Shown: positions 52,774 through 64,000, counted from the first letter of the stretch. The stretch: 64,000 nt of DNA from Fontisphaera persica (GCF_024832785.1 NZ_CP116615.1:3100001-3164000), one strand, 5' to 3'. Program-made: numbers and translations. The notes: generated by a model from the sequence alone, not told the origin.

Positions 52774-54939
52774 ATGATGCCGAAGCAAAAGCTGCTCGGA
52801 ATTGCGGGCGGAATGGGTTTGGCCGCCGGTCTGGCGCTCTGCCTGGCCGGTTGCGCCTCCGTTTCCCGCTCCCCCGCCCCCCCTACTGCCATGTCCACGG
52901 TTGATTTACCCTCGCTCCAGGCGCAAGCCGCGCGTTTTAATTTGCGTCTCACCCTGCCGGAATTTGAAACCACTCCCGAGGCGGTGCAACGGGCCGTCCA
53001 GCAGGCCATTGCCCAAGCCAACGCCCGGTTGGACGCCATTGGCAAGTTGGACCGGCGGCAGCTTAGCTTTGCCAACACCTTCCGCGCGCTGGACGACACG
53101 CTTTACGCCGCCAGTCTCACCGCCAACCGCGTGAGCCTGCTCAAGGAGACCCATCCCCAGGCCGCCCTGCGCGAAGCCTGCGCCGAGGCCGAGAAAACCA
53201 TCCAGGAATGGTGGGTGGGGTTGGACTATCGCGAGGACGTTTATGCCACGCTCCAAGCCTTTGCCGACACGCAGCCCAGGCTGGAAGGCGAAGACGCCAA
53301 GCTCATGGCCGAAACGCTCCGCGATTACCGCCGCGCCGGTCTGGCGCTGCCCCGCGCGCAGCGCGATGAAGTCGAGCGCCTGCGCAAGGAGCTGGCGCGG
53401 CTGATGACCGATTTCCAATCCAACATCACCAAGGCCAGGGCGCCGGTGAAGTTCACCCGCGCCGAGCTGGAAGGCGTGCCTGATTTGTTGTTGCAACAGC
53501 CCGGCATCAAAACGGGCGAAGACGAATACACCCTCCTGGCCAACGTCACCTTCCAGTACCAGATGGTCATGGAAAACTGCCGGGTCGAGGCCACCCGCCG
53601 CAAGCTGACGCAGCTTCGCTACAACCTGGCCCGCGAGGCCAATGTGCCCCTGCTGCGCCAGATTTTGGAGTTGCGAGCCACCATCGCCCAAAAACTCGGT
53701 TACGCCACCTGGGCCGATTACCAGATTGAACCCAAAATGGCCAAAAACGCCGCCACCGCCCGCGCCTTTCTGGAGCAGTTGAAGACCGGCCTGCAACCCA
53801 AGTTTGAGGCGGAATTGAAGGCCTTTCAGGAGCTGAAAGCCCGGGATACCGGCAACCCCAACGCCCGCATCGAGCTGTGGGACACCGCCTATTACATGAA
53901 CCAGCTCAAAAAAGAGCGCCACGCGGTGGACGCGGAAAAATTGCGGGATTACTTCCCCTACCAGCGCGTGCTCGAGGGCATGTTTGCCATTTACCAGCAG
54001 ATGTTCGGGCTCCGCATTGCCGAAGTCACCCCTCCGGCCAAATGGGTGGACGATTTGAAACTGTACGCCGTCACCGATGCCGCCACCGGCGAGCCGCTGG
54101 GGCTGCTCTATCTGGACATGTTCCCCCGCGAAGGCAAGTACAACCACTTTGCCCACTTCAGCCTCATCGAGGGCAAGCGCCTGCCGGACGGCACCTACCA
54201 GCGCCCGGTCTCCGCGTTGATTTGCAACTTCCCGCCGCCCTCGCCGGACAAGCCCTCGCTGCTGTCCCATGCCGACGTGGAAACGCTGTTCCATGAGTTT
54301 GGCCACGCCATGCACTGCCTGCTCACCCGCGCCAACCACGCCCGCTTCTCCGGCACCAGCGTGCCGCGCGACTTTGTGGAGGCGCCCTCCCAAATGCTCG
54401 AAAATTGGGTGTGGGACAAGGCCGTGCTGGACACCTTTGCCGGGCATTATCAGGACCCCTCTCGTAAAATCCCGCAGGACATCCTCGCCCAGCTCAAGGC
54501 CGCCAAACGTGCCACCATCGCCACCTATTACCGCCGGCAGCTCACCTTTGGCCTGCTCGATTTGAAGTTGCACATGGAAATCCGCCCCGGCGCCGGCCAG
54601 GACCCCGTGCAAATGGCCAATGACGTCTTCCGCGAAGTTTTCCTCCCCGTGCCCGAAGATACCGCCTTTGTGGCCTATTTCGGACATCTGATGGGCTATG
54701 ACGCGGCCTATTATGGGTATGCGTGGGCCGATGCCATTGCCGCCGACATGGCCACCCTCTTTGAAAACTCGCCGCAGCGCTATTTTGACACCCAGCTTGG
54801 CCGCAAACTGCGCGATGAAATCTACGCGCCGGGCGACAGCCGCGATGTCAACCTTTCCATTGAGCGCTTCCTGGGCCGCCCGCGCTCCCTGGCCCCCTTC
54901 CTCAAGGAATTGGGGCTGGAAACACCCGCAGCCAACTGA
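52774..54939 (+). CDS. M3-family oligopeptidase lipoprotein
   Basis: 721 residues. The signal peptide has a lipobox (CLAGCAS), so the enzyme is probably membrane-tethered. Zinc motif HEFGHAMH at 507-514, with ENWVWDKAVLD carrying the third ligand region. The N-terminal half is helical, as in thimet oligopeptidase and oligopeptidase A. It would cut short peptides; the lipobox places it in the envelope, unlike cytoplasmic E. coli members, so it may scavenge peptides. Length agrees with the family. It is divergent from the pseudokinase operon, with 201 nt between the two starts. Confidence 0.92.
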   Translation: MMPKQKLLGIAGGMGLAAGLALCLAGCASVSRSPAPPTAMSTVDLPSLQAQAARFNLRLTLPEFETTPEAVQRAVQQAIAQANARLDAIGKLDRRQLSFANTFRALDDTLYAASLTANRVSLLKETHPQAALREACAEAEKTIQEWWVGLDYREDVYATLQAFADTQPRLEGEDAKLMAETLRDYRRAGLALPRAQRDEVERLRKELARLMTDFQSNITKARAPVKFTRAELEGVPDLLLQQPGIKTGEDEYTLLANVTFQYQMVMENCRVEATRRKLTQLRYNLAREANVPLLRQILELRATIAQKLGYATWADYQIEPKMAKNAATARAFLEQLKTGLQPKFEAELKAFQELKARDTGNPNARIELWDTAYYMNQLKKERHAVDAEKLRDYFPYQRVLEGMFAIYQQMFGLRIAEVTPPAKWVDDLKLYAVTDAATGEPLGLLYLDMFPREGKYNHFAHFSLIEGKRLPDGTYQRPVSALICNFPPPSPDKPSLLSHADVETLFHEFGHAMHCLLTRANHARFSGTSVPRDFVEAPSQMLENWVWDKAVLDTFAGHYQDPSRKIPQDILAQLKAAKRATIATYYRRQLTFGLLDLKLHMEIRPGAGQDPVQMANDVFREVFLPVPEDTAFVAYFGHLMGYDAAYYGYAWADAIAADMATLFENSPQRYFDTQLGRKLRDEIYAPGDSRDVNLSIERFLGRPRSLAPFLKELGLETPAAN

Positions 54940-55108
54940 GCCAACTCTAGCTTGGAGAGGGCCGGGGACAGCCCCCTGCACGGGCTCCCAGCGGCGGCCC
55001 GGCCTGCGCTCCAAGGGATGAGAGAATGGGGGGCAAGCCAACGCCGCCCTGGCCCAGATTTTAAGCCCGGGAAGAACGCCCGGGGCGTGGAGCCGCCAGG
55101 AAAAGAGA

Positions 55109-55137
55109 TTGCTTTGGGGTAATTTTCTGCATACATT
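55109..55137 (+). promoter_or_regulatory. Possible sigma-70-type promoter for the signalling operon
   Basis: TTGCTT (55109-55114), 17-nt spacer, TACATT (55132-55137), 90 nt before the histidine kinase start. The preceding 170 nt are GC-rich with nothing recognisable. Confidence 0.35.
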
Positions 55138-55227
55138 CAGCCTTGGTTTCAGAAGTGAGCAGCGGCGCCCGGCGGCACGTTGAGGTGGGCGTGCGGCCAC
55201 GGGAAGCGGGTTTACAAAGATGGCCAG

Positions 55228-57582
<2,355 letters not shown>

Positions 57583-57603
57583 GGTATATTGCACACATTG
57601 CTT

Positions 57604-57978
57604 ATGGCTAAGATTCTGCTGGTTGAGGACAATGAGATGAACCGCGACATGCTGTCGCGGCGGCTGGTACGCAAAGGCTATGAAGTCATCATCGCCGTGG
57701 ACGGCAACGAGGGCGTGTCCAAGGCCCAGACCGAAGCGCCCGACTTGATTTTGATGGACATGAGCCTGCCGGTGCTGGACGGCTGGGAAGCCACCAAGAT
57801 TCTGAAAACCTTTCCGGCCACCCAGGCCATTCCGGTCATTGCCCTCACCGCCCATGCCATGGCGGGCGACCGCGAGAAGGCCCTGCAGGCCGGGTGTGAC
57901 GATTACGACACCAAACCCATCGAGCTGCCACGGTTGCTGGAAAAAATTGAAAAACTGCTGCCCAAAAAGTCCTCGTGA
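57604..57978 (+). CDS. Single-domain response regulator
   Basis: 124 residues, one receiver domain: ILLVEDNEMNRDML acidic pair, phospho-acceptor in LILMDMSLPVLDGWEA (about residue 52), ALTAHAM, and the conserved Lys in YDTKPI. No output domain, so it works as a phosphate shuttle or protein-interaction switch in the style of DivK or CheY. Starts 22 nt after the kinase gene (ATG at 57604; upstream TTG codons are weaker), and its stop overlaps the next start as GTGA. Confidence 0.93.
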   Translation: MAKILLVEDNEMNRDMLSRRLVRKGYEVIIAVDGNEGVSKAQTEAPDLILMDMSLPVLDGWEATKILKTFPATQAIPVIALTAHAMAGDREKALQAGCDDYDTKPIELPRLLEKIEKLLPKKSS

Positions 57979-59654
57979 GCGATTCATTGCCGCCACAAGC
58001 CTCCGGGCCTGACCCCGCCGACCTGCCCCCCCCGGAAACCGGTTCCGGTCCCGCCGGGGCGGCCCCGTCCGAAGGTGGAGAAGCCGAACTTTTGTCCAAC
58101 CTCCGGCACAGCCTGCGCACGCCGTTGAATCAAATCATCGGCTATTGCGAGCTGATGCTGGAGGAGCTGGAAAATTTCGACGACCCCGAGCTGCTTGCCG
58201 ATTTGCGGAAAATCCACACCGCCGGCGGCCAGTTGCTTTCCCTCATCAACGAGGCCCTGGCCCCCTGGCGGCTGGAATCGGACGTCATTGACCTGGATTA
58301 CGTGCGCATGGAAATGCGCACGCCCTTGAACCTTATCATCGGCTACAGCGAGCTGTGCCAGGAACTGGCCGAGGATAACAAGCTGGAGCGGGTGCTGGCC
58401 GACCTGCAAAAAGTCACCGGTGCCGCCAAAAACCTGCTCGCCCTCCTGGACAGCGTCTCCTTCCCCTCCCAGCTCGACGTCCGCAAAATCCGCAGCGAGT
58501 CCGCCACGGCCATCCCGTTGTTGCGCGCCCCGGCCTCCCCCGCCGATACCGCCGCCCTGCGCCGCGGCACCATTCTGATTGTGGACGACAACGAGATGAA
58601 CCGGGACATGCTCTGCCGCCGCCTCGAGCGCCAGGGGCACACGGTGATGGAGGCCGAAAACGGCCTGCAGGCCCTGCAAGTCCTGCGGCAGCGCAAGTTT
58701 GACCTGATTTTGCTCGATGTTGTCATGCCCGAGCTGGGCGGGCTGGAAACCCTCCAGCAAATCATCGCCGACCCCGCCCTGCGCCACATCCCCGTCATCA
58801 TGCTCAGCGCGCTGGATGAAATGGAAAACGTCATCCGCTGCGTGGAAATTGGCGCCGACGACTACGTCACCAAGCCCTTCAATCCCGTCCTGCTCAACGC
58901 CCGCATTGCGGCGTCGCTCGAAAAGAAACGCCTGCGAGACCAGGAGCGCAATTATTTCGAGTTGATTGAAACCGAGCGGCAAAAGGCCGAAACCCTCCTC
59001 CGCAACATCCTCCCCGAGTCCATTGCCCAGCGCCTCAAGCAGGGTGAAAGCTCCATCGCCGACCAGTACCCGGCCACCACCGTGCTGGTGGCGGACGTCA
59101 CCGGCTTCAGCGCCGCCTCCACCCAAATGACCCCGTCCGAAACCGTGGAGCTGCTCAACGACATCGTTTCCCAGTTCGACTGGCTGGCCGAGCTGCACGG
59201 CCTGGAGAAAATCAAGACCATCGTGGACAAGTACCTGGCCGTGGCGGGTGCGCCAGTGGCCCAAATCAATCACGCCACCGCCGCGGCGGACATGGCCCTG
59301 GAAATGCAAAAGGTCATCAAGCGCATCGCCTCGCTCAGCCGCCTCGATTTCTCGCTGCGCATCGGCCTCTGCTCCGGCCCGGTCATCGGCGGCGTCATCG
59401 GCCGCCGCAAATTCATCTACGACATCTGGGGTGACACCGTCCGCATCGCCTCCGCGCTCGAAGCCCAATGCCCCCCCGGCTCCATTCGCGTGGCCGAGGC
59501 CGCCGCCGATTTGCTCAAGGAAAAATACCAGTTGACACCGGCCGAGCCGCTGAGCATCAAACGTTGCGGCGACATTAAAACCTTTTTCCTGCAGGGACGC
59601 CTCAGCGGCCGCGCCGCCACGTCGGCGCCCATACGACCGGCGTCCGGGATGTAA
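57975..59654 (+). CDS. HisKA-like / receiver / class III cyclase signalling protein
   Basis: 559 residues, GTG start overlapping the preceding stop. A Pro-rich start leads to two HisKA-like helical hairpins: the first has His45 (NLRHSLRTPLNQIIGY), the second has Met112 where His belongs (RMEMRTPLNLIIGY). No ATPase domain follows. A receiver (about 200-320) has Asp248 in LILLDVVMPELGG. A class III cyclase domain (about 365-540) has metal Asp374 (VADVTGFSA) and Asp418 (KTIVDKYLAVAGAP), resembling CyaC-type cyclases. His45 may be phosphorylated in trans by the hybrid kinase, or serve as an HPt-like dimerisation module. Soluble; output is cAMP or cGMP. Confidence 0.87.
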   Translation: MSDSLPPQASGPDPADLPPPETGSGPAGAAPSEGGEAELLSNLRHSLRTPLNQIIGYCELMLEELENFDDPELLADLRKIHTAGGQLLSLINEALAPWRLESDVIDLDYVRMEMRTPLNLIIGYSELCQELAEDNKLERVLADLQKVTGAAKNLLALLDSVSFPSQLDVRKIRSESATAIPLLRAPASPADTAALRRGTILIVDDNEMNRDMLCRRLERQGHTVMEAENGLQALQVLRQRKFDLILLDVVMPELGGLETLQQIIADPALRHIPVIMLSALDEMENVIRCVEIGADDYVTKPFNPVLLNARIAASLEKKRLRDQERNYFELIETERQKAETLLRNILPESIAQRLKQGESSIADQYPATTVLVADVTGFSAASTQMTPSETVELLNDIVSQFDWLAELHGLEKIKTIVDKYLAVAGAPVAQINHATAAADMALEMQKVIKRIASLSRLDFSLRIGLCSGPVIGGVIGRRKFIYDIWGDTVRIASALEAQCPPGSIRVAEAAADLLKEKYQLTPAEPLSIKRCGDIKTFFLQGRLSGRAATSAPIRPASGM

Positions 59655-59671
59655 AGCCGCCTCCGAATTTT

Positions 59672-60286
59672 ATGTTTACCGGGATTGTCGAAGGCACAGG
59701 GGTCATTCAACGCATCCGCCAGGGCGCCAAGGCCATCCGCCTGGTCATCCGTGCCGGTCGGCTGGCCGCCGGGGTCAAGATTGGCGACAGCGTGGCCGTC
59801 AACGGCTGCTGTCTCACCGTGGTGAAGACCGGCGGCCGCGGCGCGGGGCGCACCCTGGAGTTTGATTTGCTGCTGGAAACCTGGCAGCGCACCAGTTTTT
59901 CCGCCGCCGCCGTGGGCGCGCTGGTGAACCTCGAGCGCTCCCTCCCCGCCAACGGCCGCCTGGGCGGGCACTTTGTCACCGGCCACATTGACGGGGTGGG
60001 CAAAATTGTGCGCTGGGAACGCGCCGGGCAGGACCACGTGCTGGACATTCAGGCCCCCCCGGAAGTCCAGCGCTACATCGTCTTCAAGGGCAGCGTCGCC
60101 GTGGACGGCATCAGCCTCACCGTGGCCGGGGTGAACCCCGACGGCTTCCGCATCTGGATTATCCCGCACACCTTCGAGGTCACCGCCCTGCGCCAGCGCA
60201 AGGTGGGAGACCTCGTGAATCTGGAAGCGGACCTCGTGGGCAAATACATCGAGCAATTCCTGCAAGCTCGCGGCCTCATCCGCTAA
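59672..60286 (+). CDS. ribE: Riboflavin synthase alpha chain
   Basis: 204 residues, two lumazine-binding repeats. MFTGIVEGTG fixes the start. NGCCLTV, LGGHFVTGHIDGVG, GSVAVDGISLTVAGV and IPHTFEVT are the family motifs. It dismutates 6,7-dimethyl-8-ribityllumazine to riboflavin. It follows the cyclase gene by 17 nt, so it is likely cotranscribed with signalling genes, an odd pairing. Other rib genes are not in the window. Confidence 0.95.
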   Translation: MFTGIVEGTGVIQRIRQGAKAIRLVIRAGRLAAGVKIGDSVAVNGCCLTVVKTGGRGAGRTLEFDLLLETWQRTSFSAAAVGALVNLERSLPANGRLGGHFVTGHIDGVGKIVRWERAGQDHVLDIQAPPEVQRYIVFKGSVAVDGISLTVAGVNPDGFRIWIIPHTFEVTALRQRKVGDLVNLEADLVGKYIEQFLQARGLIR

Positions 60287-60354
60287 GCCGGCCTCCCATG
60301 GGGTGGCGAAAGACGCCTTCCTGGCGGGACGCCTTCCCTGGCTCCCGCCGTCCT

Positions 60355-61482
60355 TTACCCGCCCGCCCCACGCTCGCCCCACCGTAAAAGCCAGTTCACC
60401 AGCTCGGGGCCGGCAAAAACCCATACGGTGGCGGCCAGGGCGAGGTAGGGGCCGTAGGGAATCCAGCGCGACCACTCCAGCCGCCGCAGCACAATGAGGG
60501 TCACCCCCGCCAGCGCCCCCACCAGGGAGCTGCCCAACAAGGTGAACACCACGCCCTGCCAGCCGACAAAGGCGCCAATCGCGCCCATGAAAAAGACATC
60601 CCCCAACCCCATCGCCTCCTGCGGAATGATGATTCTGTCCGTCACCACTTCCAGATGCGTCACCGGCCCCGGGTCCAGGGTTTGCTCACCAATTTCCAGG
60701 CGGTCCTTGTACAGGCGCACCCGCACATTCTCGAAGACCTCCTCGCCCAGCACCGCTTTTTTGGCCTGCGCTTCAATGTAATCCGAATCGCGGTAGAGCA
60801 TTTCGCCGTACGGAATCTCCTCCTCCGGCAGCTTCAGGGATTCCTCGCCAAAAATCACGGTGGTCTCGGGGGGCAGCGCAATTTTTTTGCGGCCGAACAA
60901 AAGCTTGCCGCCACGCAAGATGCCGTACACCAGCCCGCAGCCCGCCCCCATCCCCACGAGGGAGGACAGCAGGGCGTCGGCGGCGGAAGTTTTGCCATGC
61001 AACGCCGGCGCCAGGGGCGAGAGCAGCACGCCCGCGGCCATGCCGCCAAAGGTGATGCTCTCGGGGATGATGAAATGCTCGAAGTCAATAAAGGTGGCCG
61101 CCACCAGACCGGCCATGAACAGGCACAAAATCAAGGCCACCCCCGGATGCTCCGGCCCCTGCCGCCACCACGCCAGCAGAAACAACACCCCGGTCAGGAA
61201 TTCCACCAGAAAATAGCGCGGCGAAATCGGCGCCCGGCAGTGGGCGCACCGCCCGCGCAGCCACAGCCAGGTGATGAGCGGAATGTTCAGATACCAAGGG
61301 ATTGCATACTGGCAGTGGGGACAATGCGAGGGCGGCGAGACTATGCTTTCCCCGCGCGGGACCCGGTGAATGATGACGTTGAGAAAACTGCCCACCGCCG
61401 TGCCGAAGACAAAAAAGGCGCACGACCAAAAATGAAAGGGCACCTGGGCCCACACCTCGGGGTCAAACATGGCCATAAACAT
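60355..61482 (-). CDS. Prepilin peptidase (type IV leader peptidase) with a large insertion
   Basis: 375 residues; the usual length is nearer 270-290. N-terminal methyltransferase-type part with Zn cysteines 54, 57, 79 and 82 (CPHC, CAHC), FFVFGTAVGSFLNVIIHRVPRG, catalytic Asp133 (ATFIDFEHFIIPE) and Asp295 (EAMGLGDVFFMG). Between them residues about 200-287 are an extra, soluble, beta-rich stretch of unknown role. It processes and may N-methylate type IV pilin or pseudopilin signal peptides at the inner membrane. Its start overlaps the end of aroE; ATGs at 61482, 61476 and 61470 are all possible. Confidence 0.9.
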   Translation of the reverse strand: MFMAMFDPEVWAQVPFHFWSCAFFVFGTAVGSFLNVIIHRVPRGESIVSPPSHCPHCQYAIPWYLNIPLITWLWLRGRCAHCRAPISPRYFLVEFLTGVLFLLAWWRQGPEHPGVALILCLFMAGLVAATFIDFEHFIIPESITFGGMAAGVLLSPLAPALHGKTSAADALLSSLVGMGAGCGLVYGILRGGKLLFGRKKIALPPETTVIFGEESLKLPEEEIPYGEMLYRDSDYIEAQAKKAVLGEEVFENVRVRLYKDRLEIGEQTLDPGPVTHLEVVTDRIIIPQEAMGLGDVFFMGAIGAFVGWQGVVFTLLGSSLVGALAGVTLIVLRRLEWSRWIPYGPYLALAATVWVFAGPELVNWLLRWGERGAGG

Positions 61483-62407
61483 GCTCCCGCAGCGCCCGGC
61501 GCATCACCTCCACGGGGGCGGGGCGTCCGCACCAGATTTCCAGCGCCTTGACCCCCTGGTGCAACAACATGCCCAGCCCGTTGGCGGTGCGGCAGCCGGC
61601 CGCCCGCGCCGCCCGCAACAGGGGAGTCTCCGCCGGCCGGTAAATCATGTCATACACCAGCCGCGCGCGGGCCAGGGGAAATTGCGCGGTGTCCACCGGC
61701 AGCGCGTCTTCCGCCCGCAACCCCAGCGAAGTGGCGTTCAACACCAAATCCACCGGCTCCGCGGGATACCCCACCTGCACGCGCACCTGCGGATGCGTGG
61801 CCGCCAGCCGCTGGGCCACTTCCTCGGCTTTGCTGCGCGTGCGATTGACCAGCCACAAACGGCCCACCCCTTCATCCGCCAGCTTCAGCGCGGCCACCTG
61901 GCCGGCGCCGCCCGCGCCCAACAACAGCACAGTGGCCCCGCGCGGAGTGAAGTCCAGGTCTTCCCGCAACGCGCGCACCATCGCCTCCGCATCAGTATTG
62001 AAGCCCTGCGCCCGGATTTCGCCGGCGGCCTCGCCCTCAAACTCCGCCAGCGGCCGCCATTCACCGGCGGCATTTAGGGCCTCGAAGCGGATGGTGTTCA
62101 CCGCGCCATAGCGCCGCGCCGAATCATCCAGCGCTTCCACCATGGAATACGCCAGCAGCTTGTGGGGGACGGTCAGATTCAGGCCAATGAACTGCATGCG
62201 CCGCGCGCCCGCGATGACCTCCGCCAGATGCTCCGGCCGCACAGCGAAGGCCAGGTAGCGCCAGTTTAATCCCAGCGCGGCCAGCCCCGCATTTTGAAAA
62301 GCCGGGGAGGCGCTATGCCGCACGGGCCAGCCCAGCACGGCGCAATAACGGGTGCTGGCATTTATGGGTGATGCATATGAGTCCGGCACGCGCTTGGTTA
62401 TAGGCAT
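61463..62407 (-). CDS. aroE: Shikimate dehydrogenase
   Basis: 314 residues, NADP-dependent reduction of 3-dehydroshikimate. Motifs are YCAVLGWPVRHSASPAFQNAGL (substrate Ser pair), GLNLTVPHK with the catalytic Lys, GAVNTI, GFNTDAEAMV, the Rossmann VLLLGAGGAGQVAALKL, LVNRTRSKAEEVAQRL, NATSLGL and DMIYRPAETPLL. About 20 residues longer at the N-terminus than usual; the start may lie slightly downstream. Coupled with the prepilin peptidase. Confidence 0.94.
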   Translation of the reverse strand: MPITKRVPDSYASPINASTRYCAVLGWPVRHSASPAFQNAGLAALGLNWRYLAFAVRPEHLAEVIAGARRMQFIGLNLTVPHKLLAYSMVEALDDSARRYGAVNTIRFEALNAAGEWRPLAEFEGEAAGEIRAQGFNTDAEAMVRALREDLDFTPRGATVLLLGAGGAGQVAALKLADEGVGRLWLVNRTRSKAEEVAQRLAATHPQVRVQVGYPAEPVDLVLNATSLGLRAEDALPVDTAQFPLARARLVYDMIYRPAETPLLRAARAAGCRTANGLGMLLHQGVKALEIWCGRPAPVEVMRRALREHVYGHV

Positions 62408-62616
62408 CCTGACGCCACGGACGCAAGCTCAACTCGCCAAAGAGGCTGGATGAGTTGGCCCTGCCCGGCGCTGGCGGATTACGGCCCGGCGCCCTGCCCT
62501 AAACATTTTCGGCACCCCGCCGGCGCCACCACCCGCCCGCACCGGGCGCGATTGACAGTTGCGCGGGCGGGGGTCATGCTGGAAGTTACGGAAAGACACA
62601 TAGATTGCGCAGGCTT

Positions 62617-63495
62617 ATGAAAACTAAACTGGCATGGCTGGCCGTGGGGCTGGCGTGGTTTGTACTTCCAAGTCAGGCCGCGGAACGCACGTTGCTGCTC
62701 ATCGCGGGGCGCCCGAGTCACCCGCCGGGCATGCACGAGTTCCGGGCGGGGGCGTTGTTGTTGCAAAAATGCCTGGCCTCCGTGCCCGGCCTGACCACCC
62801 TGGTGGCCTCCAACGGCTGGCCCACCGAGGCCGAATGGCTGGAGCGCGCGGACGCCATCGTCATCTATGCCGATGGGGGCGGCGGGCACCCCGCCATTCA
62901 ACAAGACCGCCTGAAACGGCTCCAAGGGCTGCTGGACAAGGGCGTGGGCTTTGGCGTGATGCACTATGCCTGCGAAGTGCCCAAAGACCGCGGCGGCAAA
63001 GAATTTTTGGACTGGGTGGGCGGTTTTTATGAAGACCGGTACTCCTGCAACCCGATTTGGGAGCCGGAATTCAAAAAGTTCATCAACCACCCCACCACGC
63101 GCGGCGTCCAGCCTTTCAGCATCAAAGATGAGTGGTATTTTTGCATTCGCTTCCGGGAAAACATGGAAGGCATCATCCCCATCCTGGCCGCCACCCCCTC
63201 GGACAAGGTGCGCAATGGCCCTTATGTGTGGCCGGCGGGGCCTTACCCGCACGTGCAGGCCGCCTCCGGCCGTGAGGAAATCATGATGTGGGCGGTGGAG
63301 CGCCCCAATGGCGGACGCAGTTTTGGTTTTACCGGCGGGCATTTTCACTCGAACTGGGGCGACCCCAATTTCCGCAAGGTGGTGCTCAACGCCCTGCTGT
63401 GGGTCAGCAAGGTGGACGTCCCCGCCCAGGGCGTGGCGTCCACGGTGACGGAAGAGGAGCTGAAGCAAAACCTGGACCCCAAGGGGAAGAAATAA
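62617..63495 (+). CDS. ThuA-like secreted protein
   Basis: About 292 residues from the ATG at 62617 (a TTG 12 nt upstream is weaker). Signal peptide LAWLAVGLAWFVLPSQAA, then a glutamine-amidotransferase-like fold as in ThuA: TLLLIAGRPSHPPGMHEFRAG, ADAIVIYADGGGGHP, GVGFGVMHYACEVP, RSFGFTGGHFHSNWGDPNFRKVVLNALLWVS. ThuA domains occur with sugar oxidoreductases in this phylum. The molecular activity is unsettled. Followed after 15 nt by a response regulator. Confidence 0.88.
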   Translation: MKTKLAWLAVGLAWFVLPSQAAERTLLLIAGRPSHPPGMHEFRAGALLLQKCLASVPGLTTLVASNGWPTEAEWLERADAIVIYADGGGGHPAIQQDRLKRLQGLLDKGVGFGVMHYACEVPKDRGGKEFLDWVGGFYEDRYSCNPIWEPEFKKFINHPTTRGVQPFSIKDEWYFCIRFRENMEGIIPILAATPSDKVRNGPYVWPAGPYPHVQAASGREEIMMWAVERPNGGRSFGFTGGHFHSNWGDPNFRKVVLNALLWVSKVDVPAQGVASTVTEEELKQNLDPKGKK

Positions 63496-63510
63496 ACCGG
63501 ACGGCGCGTC

Positions 63511-64000
63511 ATGGCCATTGCCGTAGCGATTGTCGAGGATAATGACCAGTTGCGGGGCACGCTGGCGCGGGTCATTGACCGCGCTGAGGGGTTTCGCTGC
63601 GTGGGCCAGCATGCCAGCGCCGAGGATGCCCTGGCCGCCCTGCCGCAGCAAAAGCCGGACGTGGTGCTCATGGACATCAACCTCCCCGGCCTCAACGGGG
63701 TGGAGTGTGTGCGCCGCCTCAAGCCGCTGCTGCCCCAAACCCAGGTGGTCATGCTGACGGTGTATGAAGACACCGACAACATCTTCAACGCCCTGGCGGC
63801 GGGCGCCAGTGGTTACCTCCTGAAACGCACGTCCCGCGATGAATTGCTGGCCGCCATCAAGGAAGTGCACGCCGGCGGCTCGCCCATGACGGCGCACATT
63901 GCGCGCAAAGTCGTGCAATCCTTCCAACGGGCCGGCCCCTCGCCCCAGCCCGCCGAAAACCTCTCGCCCCGCGAGCAGGAAGTGCTGGACCTCCTGAGCC
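63511..64000 (+). CDS. NarL/FixJ-type response regulator (3' end cut by window)
   Basis: 163 residues are visible. Receiver domain: VAIVEDNDQLRGTLARV, phospho-acceptor in VVLMDINLPGLNGVE (about residue 55), MLTVYEDTDN, and the conserved Lys in GYLLKRTSRDELLAA. The LuxR-type HTH begins at LSPREQEVLDLLS and is cut by the window end. It probably binds DNA when phosphorylated. Start is ATG at 63511. Its cognate kinase is not in view. Confidence 0.93.
   Translation, partial: MAIAVAIVEDNDQLRGTLARVIDRAEGFRCVGQHASAEDALAALPQQKPDVVLMDINLPGLNGVECVRRLKPLLPQTQVVMLTVYEDTDNIFNALAAGASGYLLKRTSRDELLAAIKEVHAGGSPMTAHIARKVVQSFQRAGPSPQPAENLSPREQEVLDLLS

Overview
The window reads as a chromosomal segment of a GC-rich, Gram-negative bacterium of the PVC superphylum, most likely Verrucomicrobiota. 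This is inferred from gene content, not from a marker-gene tree. The pointers are Tat-exported Gfo/Idh/MocA oxidoreductases, PmoA-like and ThuA-like proteins, a lamin-tail/CotH surface protein, GYF-domain membrane proteins, and giant kinase-SUMF1 fusions, next to an ordinary core set (dnaA, aroQ, aroE, accBC, thiE, riboflavin synthase, dus). About 45 genes are recognised. I saw no rRNA, tRNA or CRISPR array.

Layout. 1-6960: a truncated secreted CotH/lamin-tail protein, a tRNA-dihydrouridine synthase and a sodium:solute symporter, all minus. 6961-10704: an accessory island holding a transposase remnant, an orphan RHS tip with an aspzincin-type metallopeptidase domain, an overlapping candidate immunity gene, and several families of extragenic palindromic repeats. 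10705-18908: carbohydrate genes (GH130, symporter, GH43), a Cys-rich redox-family protein, two proteins of unknown function and a Cas4-like/DEDD exonuclease fusion. 19106-22189: a polysaccharide-export pair closed by a strong terminator. 22418-28674 (minus): DUF2271, oxidoreductase, TraB-like lipoprotein, a coiled-coil protein and a CHASE2 cyclase. 28911-32230: aroQ, accB, accC, thiE. 32204-36672 (minus): DUF2752 and two GYF proteins, then an oxidoreductase and a PmoA-like protein.

36769-52572 surrounds the probable replication origin. An 1826-residue active-looking Ser/Thr kinase with about ten PEGA repeats, SUMF1 and Sel1-like parts lies on one side. A decayed IS481-type insertion sequence, a stretch with three co-oriented DnaA-box-like sites, and dnaA follow. 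Then comes a five-gene minus operon headed by a paralogous pseudokinase-coiled coil-SUMF1 protein, which runs into a PQQ-type propeller, a PfkB sugar kinase and a spermidine-synthase-like pair split into membrane and catalytic genes.

52774-64000: an M3 oligopeptidase lipoprotein; a tightly packed signalling operon (hybrid histidine kinase, single-domain receiver, HisKA-like/receiver/cyclase protein) followed by riboflavin synthase; prepilin peptidase and shikimate dehydrogenase on the minus strand; a ThuA-like protein and a NarL-type regulator cut by the window end.

The most unusual items are the kinase/pseudokinase pair flanking the origin, the phosphorelay-to-cyclase operon with two degenerate signalling domains, the RHS toxin tip whose coding frame contains palindromic repeats, and the DUF2779 protein that keeps its iron-sulphur cysteines but lacks the nuclease E-x-K.
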